From Deltaproteobacteria bacterium (lineage in GTDB: Bacteria > Myxococcota > Myxococcia > Myxococcales > 40CM-4-68-19), in the NCBI GenBank assembly GCA_005879095.1, contig VBLM01000243.1:1-5964 (forward strand): a stretch of DNA of 5,964 nt, written 5' to 3'. The notes beneath the pieces were generated by a model. It was given only the letters and a program-made list of their open reading frames with translations. It was not told the DNA's origin and did not search any database. The translations under genes and the position numbers were made by a program. Numbering within the stretch: position 1 is the stretch's first letter; every line of letters begins with the position of its first letter. This document shows, piece after piece, positions 1 through 5,964 of this stretch.

Positions 1-339
1 AAAGCGTTTTCGCCGCGTCTCGAACCGGGCGACTACTATTTCGGCGACGAGCCGCTCGTCTTCGATCCCAACGCGAAGATCGTCAAGCGCTTGATGGACG
101 ACTATGCGAAAGCGACCGGCGAGCGCCCGCCACTGGCGATTTCCGGCGGCGGCACGTACGCCAAGAAGATTCCGAATGCGATCGCGTTTGGAATGTGGTT
201 CCCCGGCAAGCCGTACCCGGGTCACGACGTCGACGAGAAACAGCCGATCGACGATCTCCAGCGCGGCCTCGAGATCCTCTCCCTGACGCTGCGCGATCTC
301 GCCACCAGCCCGCCTTTGCAGGATCCTTTCCAGCCATGA
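1..339 (+). CDS. M20-family metallodipeptidase, C-terminal fragment
   Basis: The frame is open from the first base and ends at TGA 337-339, so only the last 112 residues are in the window. Near the end it reads GGGTYAKKIPNAIAFG, then FPG, then GHDVDE (His about residue 75 and Glu about 79 of the visible part). This is the usual closing block of PepV/Sapep-type M20 dipeptidases, where the His is a metal ligand of the two-zinc site and the final helix (IDDLQRGLEILSLTLRDLA) closes the catalytic domain. Known members are cytoplasmic enzymes that hydrolyse dipeptides or N-acyl amino acids; the substrate cannot be read from this fragment. The stop overlaps the aminotransferase start as ATGA, which suggests translational coupling in one operon. 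Family assignment is firm, but choosing PepV-like over another M20 subgroup is inference. Confidence 0.85.
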   Translation, partial: KAFSPRLEPGDYYFGDEPLVFDPNAKIVKRLMDDYAKATGERPPLAISGGGTYAKKIPNAIAFGMWFPGKPYPGHDVDEKQPIDDLQRGLEILSLTLRDLATSPPLQDPFQP

Positions 340-1475
340 AGATCGCGCGCCGGCTACAAGATCTGGCCCAGTCCGACATCCGCCGCATGACGCGTGAGTG
401 CGAGCGCGTCGGCGGAATCAACCTCGGCCAGGGCATCTGCGATCTACCCACCCCGCCGCTGGTTCGCGAGGGCGCGATCAAGGCCATCCGCGAAAACCGC
501 AGCACGTATTCGTTCGCCGAGGGCGCGCCGGAGCTGCGCGAAGCCATCGCGCGCAAGCTCGCGCGCGACAACGGCCTGAAAGCGGACCCGGGTACGGAAA
601 TCTGCGTGACTGTGGGCGCGAGCGGCGCGTACGCCTGTGCGATCCATGCGCTGCTCGATCCGGGCGACGGCATCGTGCTGTTCGAGCCGTATTACGGCTA
701 TCACCTGAATGCCGCGATCGTGGCCGGCCTCATGCCGCAGTTCGCGACCTTGCAGCCTCCCGACTTCGCGCTCGACGAAGCCGCTTTGGAAAAAGCGATC
801 ACCCCGCAGACTCGAGCGGTCGTCGTCTGCACGCCCTCGAATCCGAGCGGCAAGATGTTCTCCCGCGCCGAGCTGCAGTCGCTGGCGAGAGTCGCAAACA
901 AGCACGACCTGCTGATCATCACCGACGAGATCTACGAGTACATCCGCTACGACGGCCGCGAGCACGTCTCGCCCGCGTCTTTCGCGAGAGACCGGACGGT
1001 GACGATCATGGGCCTCTCGAAGACGTTCAGCATCACCGGCTGGCGGCTCGGCTACGCGGTCGCGCCGGAGCCGTTCACCAAAGCGATCACGCTGGTCAAC
1101 GACCTCGATTACGTCTGCGCGCCGACGCCGCTGCAACTCGGCGCGGCCGCCGGATTCGACGCGCCGAAGAGTTATTTCGACGAGCTGCAGTCGTCGTATC
1201 AGCACAAGCGCGACCTGATCTGCGACGCTTTGACACGAGCGAACCTGCCGCCGATCGTGCCCCAGGGCGCCTACTACGTGCTCGCTGACTGCAGCGGCCT
1301 CGGCTTCCGCACTGCCCGCGACGCCGCCATGCACGTGCTGGAAAAGACGCGCGTCGCGTCGGTGCCGGGCAGCGCGTTCTACCGTGGCGAGACCGGCGAA
1401 AAGCTCTTGCGATTCTGCTTCGCCAAAGACGACGCGGTCCTCGAAGAAGCGTGCCAGAGGCTCCGCGCCCGATGA
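336..1475 (+). CDS. Class I/II PLP-dependent aminotransferase (aspartate/aromatic aminotransferase-like)
   Basis: A complete 379-residue protein, the normal size for fold-type I aminotransferases, likely cytoplasmic. It should move an amino group between an amino acid and a 2-oxo acid. Visible landmarks: a substrate-loop segment INLGQGICDLPTP (28-40); GASGAYA (94-100), which contacts the PLP phosphate; the Tyr pair 119-120 stacking near the ring; NPSG with Asn169; DEIY with Asp197 (pyridine nitrogen) and Tyr200; SKTFSITGWRLGY with Schiff-base Lys229 and Arg237; and Arg359, the usual carboxylate-binding Arg. All expected catalytic residues are present. The ATG at 336 is chosen because it overlaps the upstream stop (ATGA) and gives the family's normal N-terminus; the frame is open further upstream but that stretch does not look like protein. 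Its stop overlaps the transporter start in the same way. The substrate is not determinable from sequence. Confidence 0.93.
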   Translation: MKIARRLQDLAQSDIRRMTRECERVGGINLGQGICDLPTPPLVREGAIKAIRENRSTYSFAEGAPELREAIARKLARDNGLKADPGTEICVTVGASGAYACAIHALLDPGDGIVLFEPYYGYHLNAAIVAGLMPQFATLQPPDFALDEAALEKAITPQTRAVVVCTPSNPSGKMFSRAELQSLARVANKHDLLIITDEIYEYIRYDGREHVSPASFARDRTVTIMGLSKTFSITGWRLGYAVAPEPFTKAITLVNDLDYVCAPTPLQLGAAAGFDAPKSYFDELQSSYQHKRDLICDALTRANLPPIVPQGAYYVLADCSGLGFRTARDAAMHVLEKTRVASVPGSAFYRGETGEKLLRFCFAKDDAVLEEACQRLRAR

Positions 1476-2547
1476 AGTCTCCGCTCCTGGCAATTTTCCT
1501 CATCGTGGTGGTGGACGTCCTCGGCCTCACCATCATGCTGCCGCTGCTCCCGTTCTACGCCGAGCATTTCAACGCCAGCCCCACCGTGGTCGGCCTGCTC
1601 GTCAGCACCTACGCCCTCTGCCAGCTGATCGCCGGCCCCATCCTCGGCCAGCTCTCCGATCACGTCGGCCGCAAGCCGGTGCTCACCGCCAGCCAGATCG
1701 GCACCTTCGCCGGCTTCCTCGTCCTCGCCTGGGCGCCGAATCTGGCCATCGTCTTCCTCGCCCGCATCATCGACGGTCTCACCGCCGGCAACCTCTCCAT
1801 CGCGCAGGCGTACATCGCCGACGTCACTACGCCCAAGGAGCGCGCGCGCGCCTTCGCGGTGATCGGGATTGCCTTCGGGATCGGCTTTCTCGTCGGCCCC
1901 GGCCACGTTCTTGCTGCCCCCGGTCCCGCCGCACCCCGAAGGGCTCAAGCCCGCGAACGCCGAGCAGGAGATCGAAGCGCCGGTCGCGCCCGGGGGAAAG
2001 CGGCTCAAGCTGCTCGACTGGGGTACGTACTTTCAATACTTCCGCCGACCCGTGCTGGGCGGGCTCTTGATCGACTTCTTCCTCTTCACTTTCGCGTTCG
2101 CGACCTTCACTGCCGGATTCGCGCTCTTCGCCGAGCGCCGCTTCGTCTGGGGACCGAAAGAGGTCGGCTACGTCTTCATGTATTCCGGCTTCCTCGGCAT
2201 CATCGTCCAGGGCGCGATGCGCCAGGGCGCGCTCGTCAAACGGCTCGGCGAAGTGCGCCTGGTGACGCTCGGATTTCTCTGCGCCGCGCTCGGATACGTC
2301 CTGCTCGGCTTGAGCTTCGGCCTCGCCCTGCTGCTCGTGGCAGCCAGCTTTTCCTCGTTCGGCACCGGCGTCCTGCGCCCCGCCCTTCTCGATCGCGCAG
2401 ATCGTCGGCCCGGCCATCGCCGGCTTCCTCATCGATCAGGGCCGCCTCACCCTCTGGGCGCTGTGGGCCGCGCTGATCATGGCCGTCGCCCTGGTCCTCA
2501 ACTTCCGCGCCCGCGAAGCCAGGCACGAAGCCCAGGCCGCAGCCTGA
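1472..2547 (+). pseudogene. TetA-like major facilitator superfamily transporter, broken by two internal frame-changing deletions
   Basis: The gene starts at ATG 1472, overlapping the aminotransferase stop. The first 143 codons (1472-1900) are a good MFS N-terminal half: TM1 IFLIVVVDVLGLTIMLPLL, motif A GQLSDHVGRKPVL (59-71), then TM segments up to GIAFGIGFLVGP. At 1900-1902 the homology jumps to another frame (ATFLLPPVPPHPEG, then a hydrophilic linker and TM helices from about 2058). At about 2384-2389 it jumps again, from GTGVLRPAL to SIAQIVGPAIAGFLID, and ends at TGA 2545-2547. Compared with the family, the end of TM5 with most of TM6 is missing at the first junction, and the TM10-11 region at the second, roughly 25-35 residues each. 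The three pieces add to about 357 codons against a usual 400-430. The original role was probably efflux of a drug or metabolite. As written, translation leaves the family frame after residue 143 and stops at 2476. An assembly fault is possible. Confidence 0.8.
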
Positions 2548-2577
2548 TTCGGTTCGGACTCGGTGTGACGCCGGCCC

Positions 2578-2690
2578 CCCCAACCGTAGGGGGCCGCTCC
2601 TCAGACATGCAGAAATCGCCTGCGGCCCTTGCCCTCATGACGTTGGTAGGACGCGATTTCTGAACTCGTCGCTGCCCCCTACGGCTGGGG
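2578..2690. repeat. Left hairpin module of the nested palindrome
   Basis: An inverted repeat inside the left half. CCCCAACCGTAGGGGGC at 2578-2594 pairs with 2674-2690 at 16 of 17 positions, and CAGAAATCGC at 2610-2619 pairs perfectly with 2653-2662. The loop is about 33 bases, and a less well matched stretch separates the two stems. GTAG occurs at 2586-2589 and 2646-2649. GTAG heads are known from REP sequences linked to RAYT transposases, but the resemblance here is loose. Confidence 0.85.
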
Positions 2691-2764
2691 CGTCCGGCTA
2701 TCTCCCAACCCTGATTCTGCTTCGAAGCTAAATCAGAGTGGGAAGAGAGCCGGACGACCGGCGA

Positions 2765-2863
2765 TTGGGGGGCGACCGACGAGTTCAGAAAGCGCCTCCT
2801 ACCAACTGCACGAGGGCACGGACCCCAAGCGCTCTCTGCATGTTTGAGGAGGGCACCCCCCAA
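2765..2863. repeat. Right hairpin module of the nested palindrome
   Basis: This is the same architecture as the left module, in the right half. TTGGGGGG at 2765-2772 pairs perfectly with CCCCCCAA at 2856-2863, and CAGAAAGCGC at 2786-2795 pairs with 2829-2838 at 9 of 10 positions. The stem bases differ from those of the left module while pairing is kept, which hints that structure rather than exact sequence was retained. There is no run of T after either hairpin, so neither is a standard intrinsic terminator, although such a structure could still slow convergent transcription. Confidence 0.8.
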
Positions 2864-3590
2864 CGCGGGCGGCCGGCGGCCACATGCGCCGGTCGCGCGC
2901 CACGTCGAGGACGAGCTCGAGCGCGTCCTGCACGCCCTCCAGCTTCTGCGTCAGCGTGCCGTAGCGGTCGACGAGGTCGAACTCGGCGCGCAGATCGTCG
3001 TAGATGCGATCCAGCGCGGGGTCGTCCCAGGTGGCGTCGGGCTTGTCGAGCAGCGTGAGAACGTTGATCACCTCGCTGCGCGTGCCGATCGCTTGCCCGA
3101 TGAACTGGTGCAGCCGGCGCGTCTGCAGCGGCACCGAGCCGCTCTTCTCCAGCGGATCGACCAAGGCCGTCGTCCGCGCGAAGAGGTCGGCGACGATGCG
3201 CTCGTAGTACTCCATCGCCGCGCTCTGGGCGACGATCAGCCCGACCACCGCGGCGCGCGTCGGGCCGAATCGGTCGACCATCAGCGTGCCCGAGACGATG
3301 TCCACCTCGGCGCCCGGCTCTTCACGGACGGTGAACGACTCGCGCACCACCTGCGTGGTCAGTCCCGGCCGCAGCTTGTGGAGCCGCGCCAACTCGGCGT
3401 CGCGGCGCTCGGCCGGCACGTCGTGAAAGACGATGGCGCCGAACGGATAGAGGAACATCTCGCCGCCATCGCACTGCACCTGCATCTCGCGCACGCCCGC
3501 GCGCGCGCCCGGATAATGAGGCAACAGCTCCCGCAGCGCGAGGTTCTCCTCGAACGCCACCGCAGCGAATTGATGAGTCCTAGAACCCAC
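2799..3590 (-). CDS. DUF155 (RMD1/SIF2/YagE-like) protein with lost C-terminal anchor
   Basis: A 263-residue protein of the DUF155 family, known from yeast Rmd1/Sif2 and mitochondrial RMND1; the bacterial function is unclear. Family blocks: an N-terminal FAAVAFEENLALRELLPHY (8-26), FLYPFGAIVFHDVP (46-59), a central VGLIVAQSAAMEYYE (116-130), and LLDKPDATWDDPALDRIYDDL followed by the long helix EGVQDALELVLDVARDRR (218-235). In the family this helix is followed by a hydrophobic membrane segment near the C-terminus. Here homology ends at Met236, and the last 27 residues, rich in Pro, Cys and Arg, are read from the palindromic element, which also supplies the TAG stop. The start is GTG at 3590, the only nearby start that keeps the conserved N-terminus; it overlaps the TonB-family gene end by 11 bases, so coupling is likely. 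Membrane attachment is probably lost, and whether the protein still works is unknown. Confidence 0.8.
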   Translation of the reverse strand: MGSRTHQFAAVAFEENLALRELLPHYPGARAGVREMQVQCDGGEMFLYPFGAIVFHDVPAERRDAELARLHKLRPGLTTQVVRESFTVREEPGAEVDIVSGTLMVDRFGPTRAAVVGLIVAQSAAMEYYERIVADLFARTTALVDPLEKSGSVPLQTRRLHQFIGQAIGTRSEVINVLTLLDKPDATWDDPALDRIYDDLRAEFDLVDRYGTLTQKLEGVQDALELVLDVARDRRMWPPAARVGGCPPQTCRERLGSVPSCSW

Positions 3591-4845
3591 GCGCAGCAGG
3601 CGAGCCGGGCAGATATGCCGGGCCGATCTGCATCTTCATCCCGCCGGTGGCGGCCAGCAGCGTGAACGCAAACGGCAGGCTGACCACGCCCGGATGCTCC
3701 GGAATCAGGCCGGGCGGCGGATTCGGGAACCGCTGCACGACGCGGAACGCGTCCACCGCGACGGTGTCGAGGTACGGCACGCCACTCGAGGCCGCCACCC
3801 GCACGTCGGTGATCTCGCCCTGCCGGTCGAGCGTGAACTCGACCACCGTGCGCCGGTCCTTGTACGAATAGAGCTGCCCGGTCGGGTCGCGCTTGCCGGC
3901 CTCGTCCTGGACCTTCTGCACCCAGACCCGGCCGACCGTCTCCTTCACGCGGTTGAGGAAGCCCGCGTATTTGAAGCTTCGCGAGTTGAGCAGCGTCTCG
4001 TCGCCCTCCTCGACGCCGCGCAGATCGTCCGGCATCGGCCCGCCCGCGATCGGCCCCAGCGCTCCGACCGGCTGATCGAGCGTGAGCTTCAAAGGCTTGA
4101 GCTCACCCGGAGAACCCGCCGCCGCACCCGGCGCGCCCGGCCCGAGGTTCGAAACCTTTCCTTCCGCGCCCGGCTCGGCGATGGCCACCCGCTTGCCGGT
4201 GCCCTTGTACGCCTCGGTCGAGTCCCGCGTGCGCAGCGTCCCGTCCGGCGCCTCCGCCACCCGCAGCGCGTCGCGCCGCTGCCTGGCCGGCAGCTCGGCT
4301 TCCTGCCTGGCGCGCTTCTGCTCGGCACCGCCGCCGTTCTTGCCGCTTTCGCCCGGATTGTCGCTGAAGGCCGGTGTGCCCGACTGCGCCTTGTCCTTGC
4401 GGCCTTCCTTCTGGATCTTCGACAGCGCGTTCTTGAAGAACGCCGACGTCTCCCGCGCGCGCGTCTCCTTGAAGACGCGGCTGTCGCGCTCGGACAGGTA
4501 CTTGGTAGGTTTTTCGGGGGCGAGGTCGTTGGTCGGCCCCAGATCGACCACCTGCCCGCCCTGCATCTTCTCCGGCACCGGCTGCGGCATGGGCAGCTTC
4601 ACCGATGGCGGCAGGTTCGGCACCTGCTGCGCGTCGGAAACCGTATTCGGCCCTGCGCGCACGCCCTGGAGCTGCGAGCGCGCCGTCGACAGCAGCGAGA
4701 CCACCTGCCGCACCGGGTGCTTCGGCATGTGGAAATTCGCGTCCCTGGCCACGAACGGCAGCACCAGCGCGTGCGCGATCAGCGAGATCGCGACCGCGAG
4801 CGAGAGGCGGCTCCCGCGCCGCACCGGCTTCTGAGGCAAGGGCAT
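3580..4845 (-). CDS. TonB-family periplasmic-spanning protein
   Basis: A 421-residue protein. After a basic N-terminus (KPVRRGSR) comes one hydrophobic segment at about 14-33 (LSLAVAISLIAHALVLPFVA), the usual inner-membrane anchor of TonB-like proteins. Residues 40-290 form a long low-complexity periplasmic spacer: a Pro-rich patch at 75-92, the stretch GQVVDLGPTNDLAPEKPTKY (97-116), a charged region at 117-200, and Gly/Pro/Ala-rich sequence to about 275. The C-terminal TonB domain is about 292-398, with VVEFTLDRQGEITDVRVAASSGVPYLD and a final beta strand VVSLPFAFTL. TonB proteins pass energy from the proton gradient to outer-membrane receptors. No ExbB/ExbD or receptor gene is seen here, so an envelope role other than uptake is possible. 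ATG 4845 is chosen because it lies just before the anchor; upstream codons in frame are not protein-like. It ends in TAG 3580-3582, overlapping the DUF155 start. Confidence 0.87.
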   Translation of the reverse strand: MPLPQKPVRRGSRLSLAVAISLIAHALVLPFVARDANFHMPKHPVRQVVSLLSTARSQLQGVRAGPNTVSDAQQVPNLPPSVKLPMPQPVPEKMQGGQVVDLGPTNDLAPEKPTKYLSERDSRVFKETRARETSAFFKNALSKIQKEGRKDKAQSGTPAFSDNPGESGKNGGGAEQKRARQEAELPARQRRDALRVAEAPDGTLRTRDSTEAYKGTGKRVAIAEPGAEGKVSNLGPGAPGAAAGSPGELKPLKLTLDQPVGALGPIAGGPMPDDLRGVEEGDETLLNSRSFKYAGFLNRVKETVGRVWVQKVQDEAGKRDPTGQLYSYKDRRTVVEFTLDRQGEITDVRVAASSGVPYLDTVAVDAFRVVQRFPNPPPGLIPEHPGVVSLPFAFTLLAATGGMKMQIGPAYLPGSPAARGF

Positions 4846-4854
4846 TGCGAGCCT

Positions 4855-4883
4855 ATTGTAAGCCCGGCGCCCCGAAACAGGCG
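4855..4883 (-). promoter_or_regulatory. Possible promoter of the TonB-family gene
   Basis: On the minus strand TACAAT (4855-4860) is one base from the sigma-70 -10 consensus and lies about 9 bases before the ATG at 4845, which predicts a very short or absent leader. At 17 bases spacing the -35 hexamer is CGCCTG (4878-4883), a poor match. Only a weak AGG stands before the ATG. The call depends on the -10 box and the position in the gap after SpoIID. Confidence 0.4.
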
Positions 4884-4911
4884 AGTGCCCATGCGGCCGA
4901 AATGGGTGCTC
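4883..4911. other. Hairpin upstream of the TonB-family gene
   Basis: GAGTGCCCAT (4883-4892) and ATGGGTGCTC (4902-4911) form a ten-pair stem with two G-U wobbles if read as plus-strand RNA, around a nine-base loop. As minus-strand RNA two positions mispair. It lies immediately upstream of the putative -35, so it could be an operator, a remnant of a terminator for the SpoIID-like gene, or chance. The whole gap 4846-4973 holds no credible gene. Confidence 0.35.
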
Positions 4912-4973
4912 CTTGGCGTTTTTGGACGTTTCCGGGAGCACGGACGGTGAACAAAGGCCGGCGGCGGCCGATT

Positions 4974-5964
4974 TCAATAGATACGCACGGGTCTTGCGCC
5001 CGAGTAGTACCAGCCGAGGATATCGACGTAAGTCGCACCCCGCTCCGCCCGGCCGATGGCGCCTGTCTGACACATGCCGCTGCCGTGGCCCCAGCCGCCG
5101 CCGGTGAAGACCCACTCGAGACCGACCTTCTCGACCACGAACATCCCGCTGTTCAGGTTGTGAAAGAGGCGCCGGATGGGCAGCTCGCCGTACACGCGCG
5201 CGGTGCCCCTGGCGCCCTCGATGCGCAGCGCCCGCGCCCGGCCGGAGACGCCGCGGCCTTCCACGGTCATCGCCTTGATCGCTCCGACGCCGAGCGCCGA
5301 GCAGGCCTCATCGACTTCACTCTGAGTGAAGGCGCGGCGCCAGCGGACTTTCTCCGGCTTGGCGAGGCCGCTCAGCGCGCAGTAGGTCGGCACCGGGTTC
5401 ATGCGCACGAAACGCGCGACGAGGGCGTCGCCGATGCCGTCGGCGAACGGCGCCATTCCCGGCGCCTTGGGGTCGAAATCAGGCCTGCCGCGCAGCGATG
5501 GATTCGGCGGCCCGCCCCAGACGGCGTCATTGTCCTCGGTGAATCCGCCGCACACCGCCGAGTAGACGGAATCGACGAGCCGGCTCCCGCCCTCGGCTGA
5601 CGCGAACAGGGCCTCGCCGCGAGTCGCGTCGACTGCCGCGTCGGTGCCGGGGTCCTCGGCGGCGATGCCCTTGTAGACCTGGCAGTGCTGTTCGGCGCAG
5701 AGAAGATACGGGTCGCCGAGGTGCCGCGCGCCGATTTTCGCCAGCACTTCGCCGCGCGCGGTCACCGCCTGCGCTTTCAAGGCCTCGCTGTGCGCGTGGG
5801 CGAAGATTTCACTCGGGACTACGCCCTTGACCAGCCGTTCCATCGGCAGCGCCGCGACCAGCGCGAGCCCGCCCGCCGCGTCGACGGTGGCGAAGAGCCG
5901 GCCCGGATACGTCCGGTCTTCGAAGCCGTGAAACGAATAGCCCATGCCGAACTCGACCGCATCG
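4974..5964 (-). CDS. SpoIID/LytB-domain protein, 5' end outside window
   Basis: The frame is open to the window edge (DAVEFG precedes the ATG at 5945) and ends at TGA 4974-4976, giving 329 visible residues. Numbering from that internal Met: LPMERLVKGVVPSE (33-46) with Glu46 at the position of the catalytic Glu of SpoIID; SEALKAQAVTARGEVLAK (53-70); QVYKG (89-93); VCGG (131-134); and the closing signature GGGWGHGSGMCQTGA (282-296) followed by YVDILGWYYSG. SpoIID is a lytic transglycosylase that cuts peptidoglycan with stem peptides removed, and the domain also occurs in non-sporulating bacteria, where it is linked to envelope remodelling. The Met at 5945 is probably internal because the coding character continues past it, and any signal peptide would lie outside the window. 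The gene is co-directional with the TonB-family gene, 128 bases upstream of it. Confidence 0.88.
   Translation of the reverse strand, partial: DAVEFGMGYSFHGFEDRTYPGRLFATVDAAGGLALVAALPMERLVKGVVPSEIFAHAHSEALKAQAVTARGEVLAKIGARHLGDPYLLCAEQHCQVYKGIAAEDPGTDAAVDATRGEALFASAEGGSRLVDSVYSAVCGGFTEDNDAVWGGPPNPSLRGRPDFDPKAPGMAPFADGIGDALVARFVRMNPVPTYCALSGLAKPEKVRWRRAFTQSEVDEACSALGVGAIKAMTVEGRGVSGRARALRIEGARGTARVYGELPIRRLFHNLNSGMFVVEKVGLEWVFTGGGWGHGSGMCQTGAIGRAERGATYVDILGWYYSGARPVRIY

Larger units (their letters stand above)
2564..2884. repeat. Large nested imperfect palindrome (possible MITE or REP-cluster-like element)
   Basis: The two halves are inverted copies about a centre near 2724. Paired blocks include TGTG 2564-2567 with CACA 2881-2884; GCCGGCC 2570-2576 with GGCCGGC 2871-2877; 2595-2659 with 2789-2853 (65 bases, no gap, 52 matches by my count); CTGAACTCGTCG 2660-2671 with its complement at 2777-2788; GTCCGGCT 2692-2699 with AGCCGGAC 2748-2755; CTGATT 2711-2716 with AATCAG 2731-2736; and the central GCTTCGAAGC 2719-2728. 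All share the same centre to within half a base. It fills the space between convergent genes and enters the 3' end of the DUF155 gene. There is no transposase in or beside it, and no clear target duplication is visible. The short open frames crossing it mirror one another and look like by-products of the repeat. Confidence 0.9.

Noticed and set aside
444..1493. Long minus-strand open frame of 349 codons opposite the aminotransferase
   Set aside because: It is an antisense shadow in GC-rich DNA, is rich in Arg and Glu/Ala with no domain pattern, and the plus-strand gene has all its catalytic motifs.
1472..2547. Programmed ribosomal frameshifting to join the three MFS frames
   Set aside because: Protein segments are absent at both junctions, so a shift alone would not restore the family structure, and no slippery heptamer is evident.
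2498..2863. Minus-strand open frame of 121 codons through the palindrome
   Set aside because: Its internal similarity is the direct consequence of the nested repeat, and no start context or conserved domain is visible.
2578..2863. Structured RNA gene such as a riboswitch or tRNA-like element in the palindrome
   Set aside because: No known consensus is recognised, and the symmetry of the whole region is better explained by an inverted-repeat DNA element.
3694..4950. Long plus-strand open frame of 418 codons opposite the TonB-family gene
   Set aside because: Arg/His/Leu-rich composition typical of antisense frames; the minus strand encodes a recognisable anchor and TonB domain.
4956..4970. 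Possible intrinsic terminator for the SpoIID-like gene (GC-rich repeat followed by TTTGTT on the minus strand)
   Set aside because: Only about four base pairs of stem can be formed, too weak to call.
4605..5600. Plus-strand open frame spanning the TonB start, the gap and the SpoIID-like gene
   Set aside because: It crosses two well-supported genes on the other strand and shows no domain features.

Overview
This is a GC-rich chromosomal window, most likely from a Gram-negative bacterium of the Myxococcota (deltaproteobacterial) kind. The placement is an inference. It rests on base composition, on a TonB-family protein with the spacer style I associate with that group, and on a SpoIID-type protein in what looks like a diderm. 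No rRNA, tRNA, CRISPR array or transposase gene is visible.

Left part, plus strand (1-2547): a tight three-gene run in which each stop overlaps the next start as ATGA. It holds the C-terminal end of an M20-family dipeptidase, a complete fold-type I PLP aminotransferase, and a TetA-like major facilitator transporter. The transporter is not intact: its homology moves through three reading frames, with a block of protein missing at each of two junctions. The logic of the run looks like peptide cleavage, amino acid transamination and transport of a small molecule.

Middle (2564-2884): a 321-base imperfect palindrome centred near 2724. Each half is itself a hairpin with the same stems, so one module of about 40 bases occurs four times in alternating orientation. 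It lies between convergent genes, and its right edge cuts into the downstream gene.

Right part, minus strand (5964 down to 2799): the 3' part of a SpoIID/LytB-type gene that runs off the window; a 128-base gap with a promoter-like -10 box and a hairpin; a complete TonB-family protein gene; and, overlapping it by 11 bases, a DUF155 (RMD1/YagE-like) gene. The DUF155 protein loses its usual C-terminal membrane anchor exactly where the palindrome begins and gains a tail encoded by the palindrome.

The most interesting part is therefore 1900-2884: a nested inverted-repeat element beside a gene with two internal deletions and another with a replaced C-terminus. It could be a real decaying or mobile-element-affected locus. 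An assembly fault across hairpin-rich DNA is the main alternative for the deletions.
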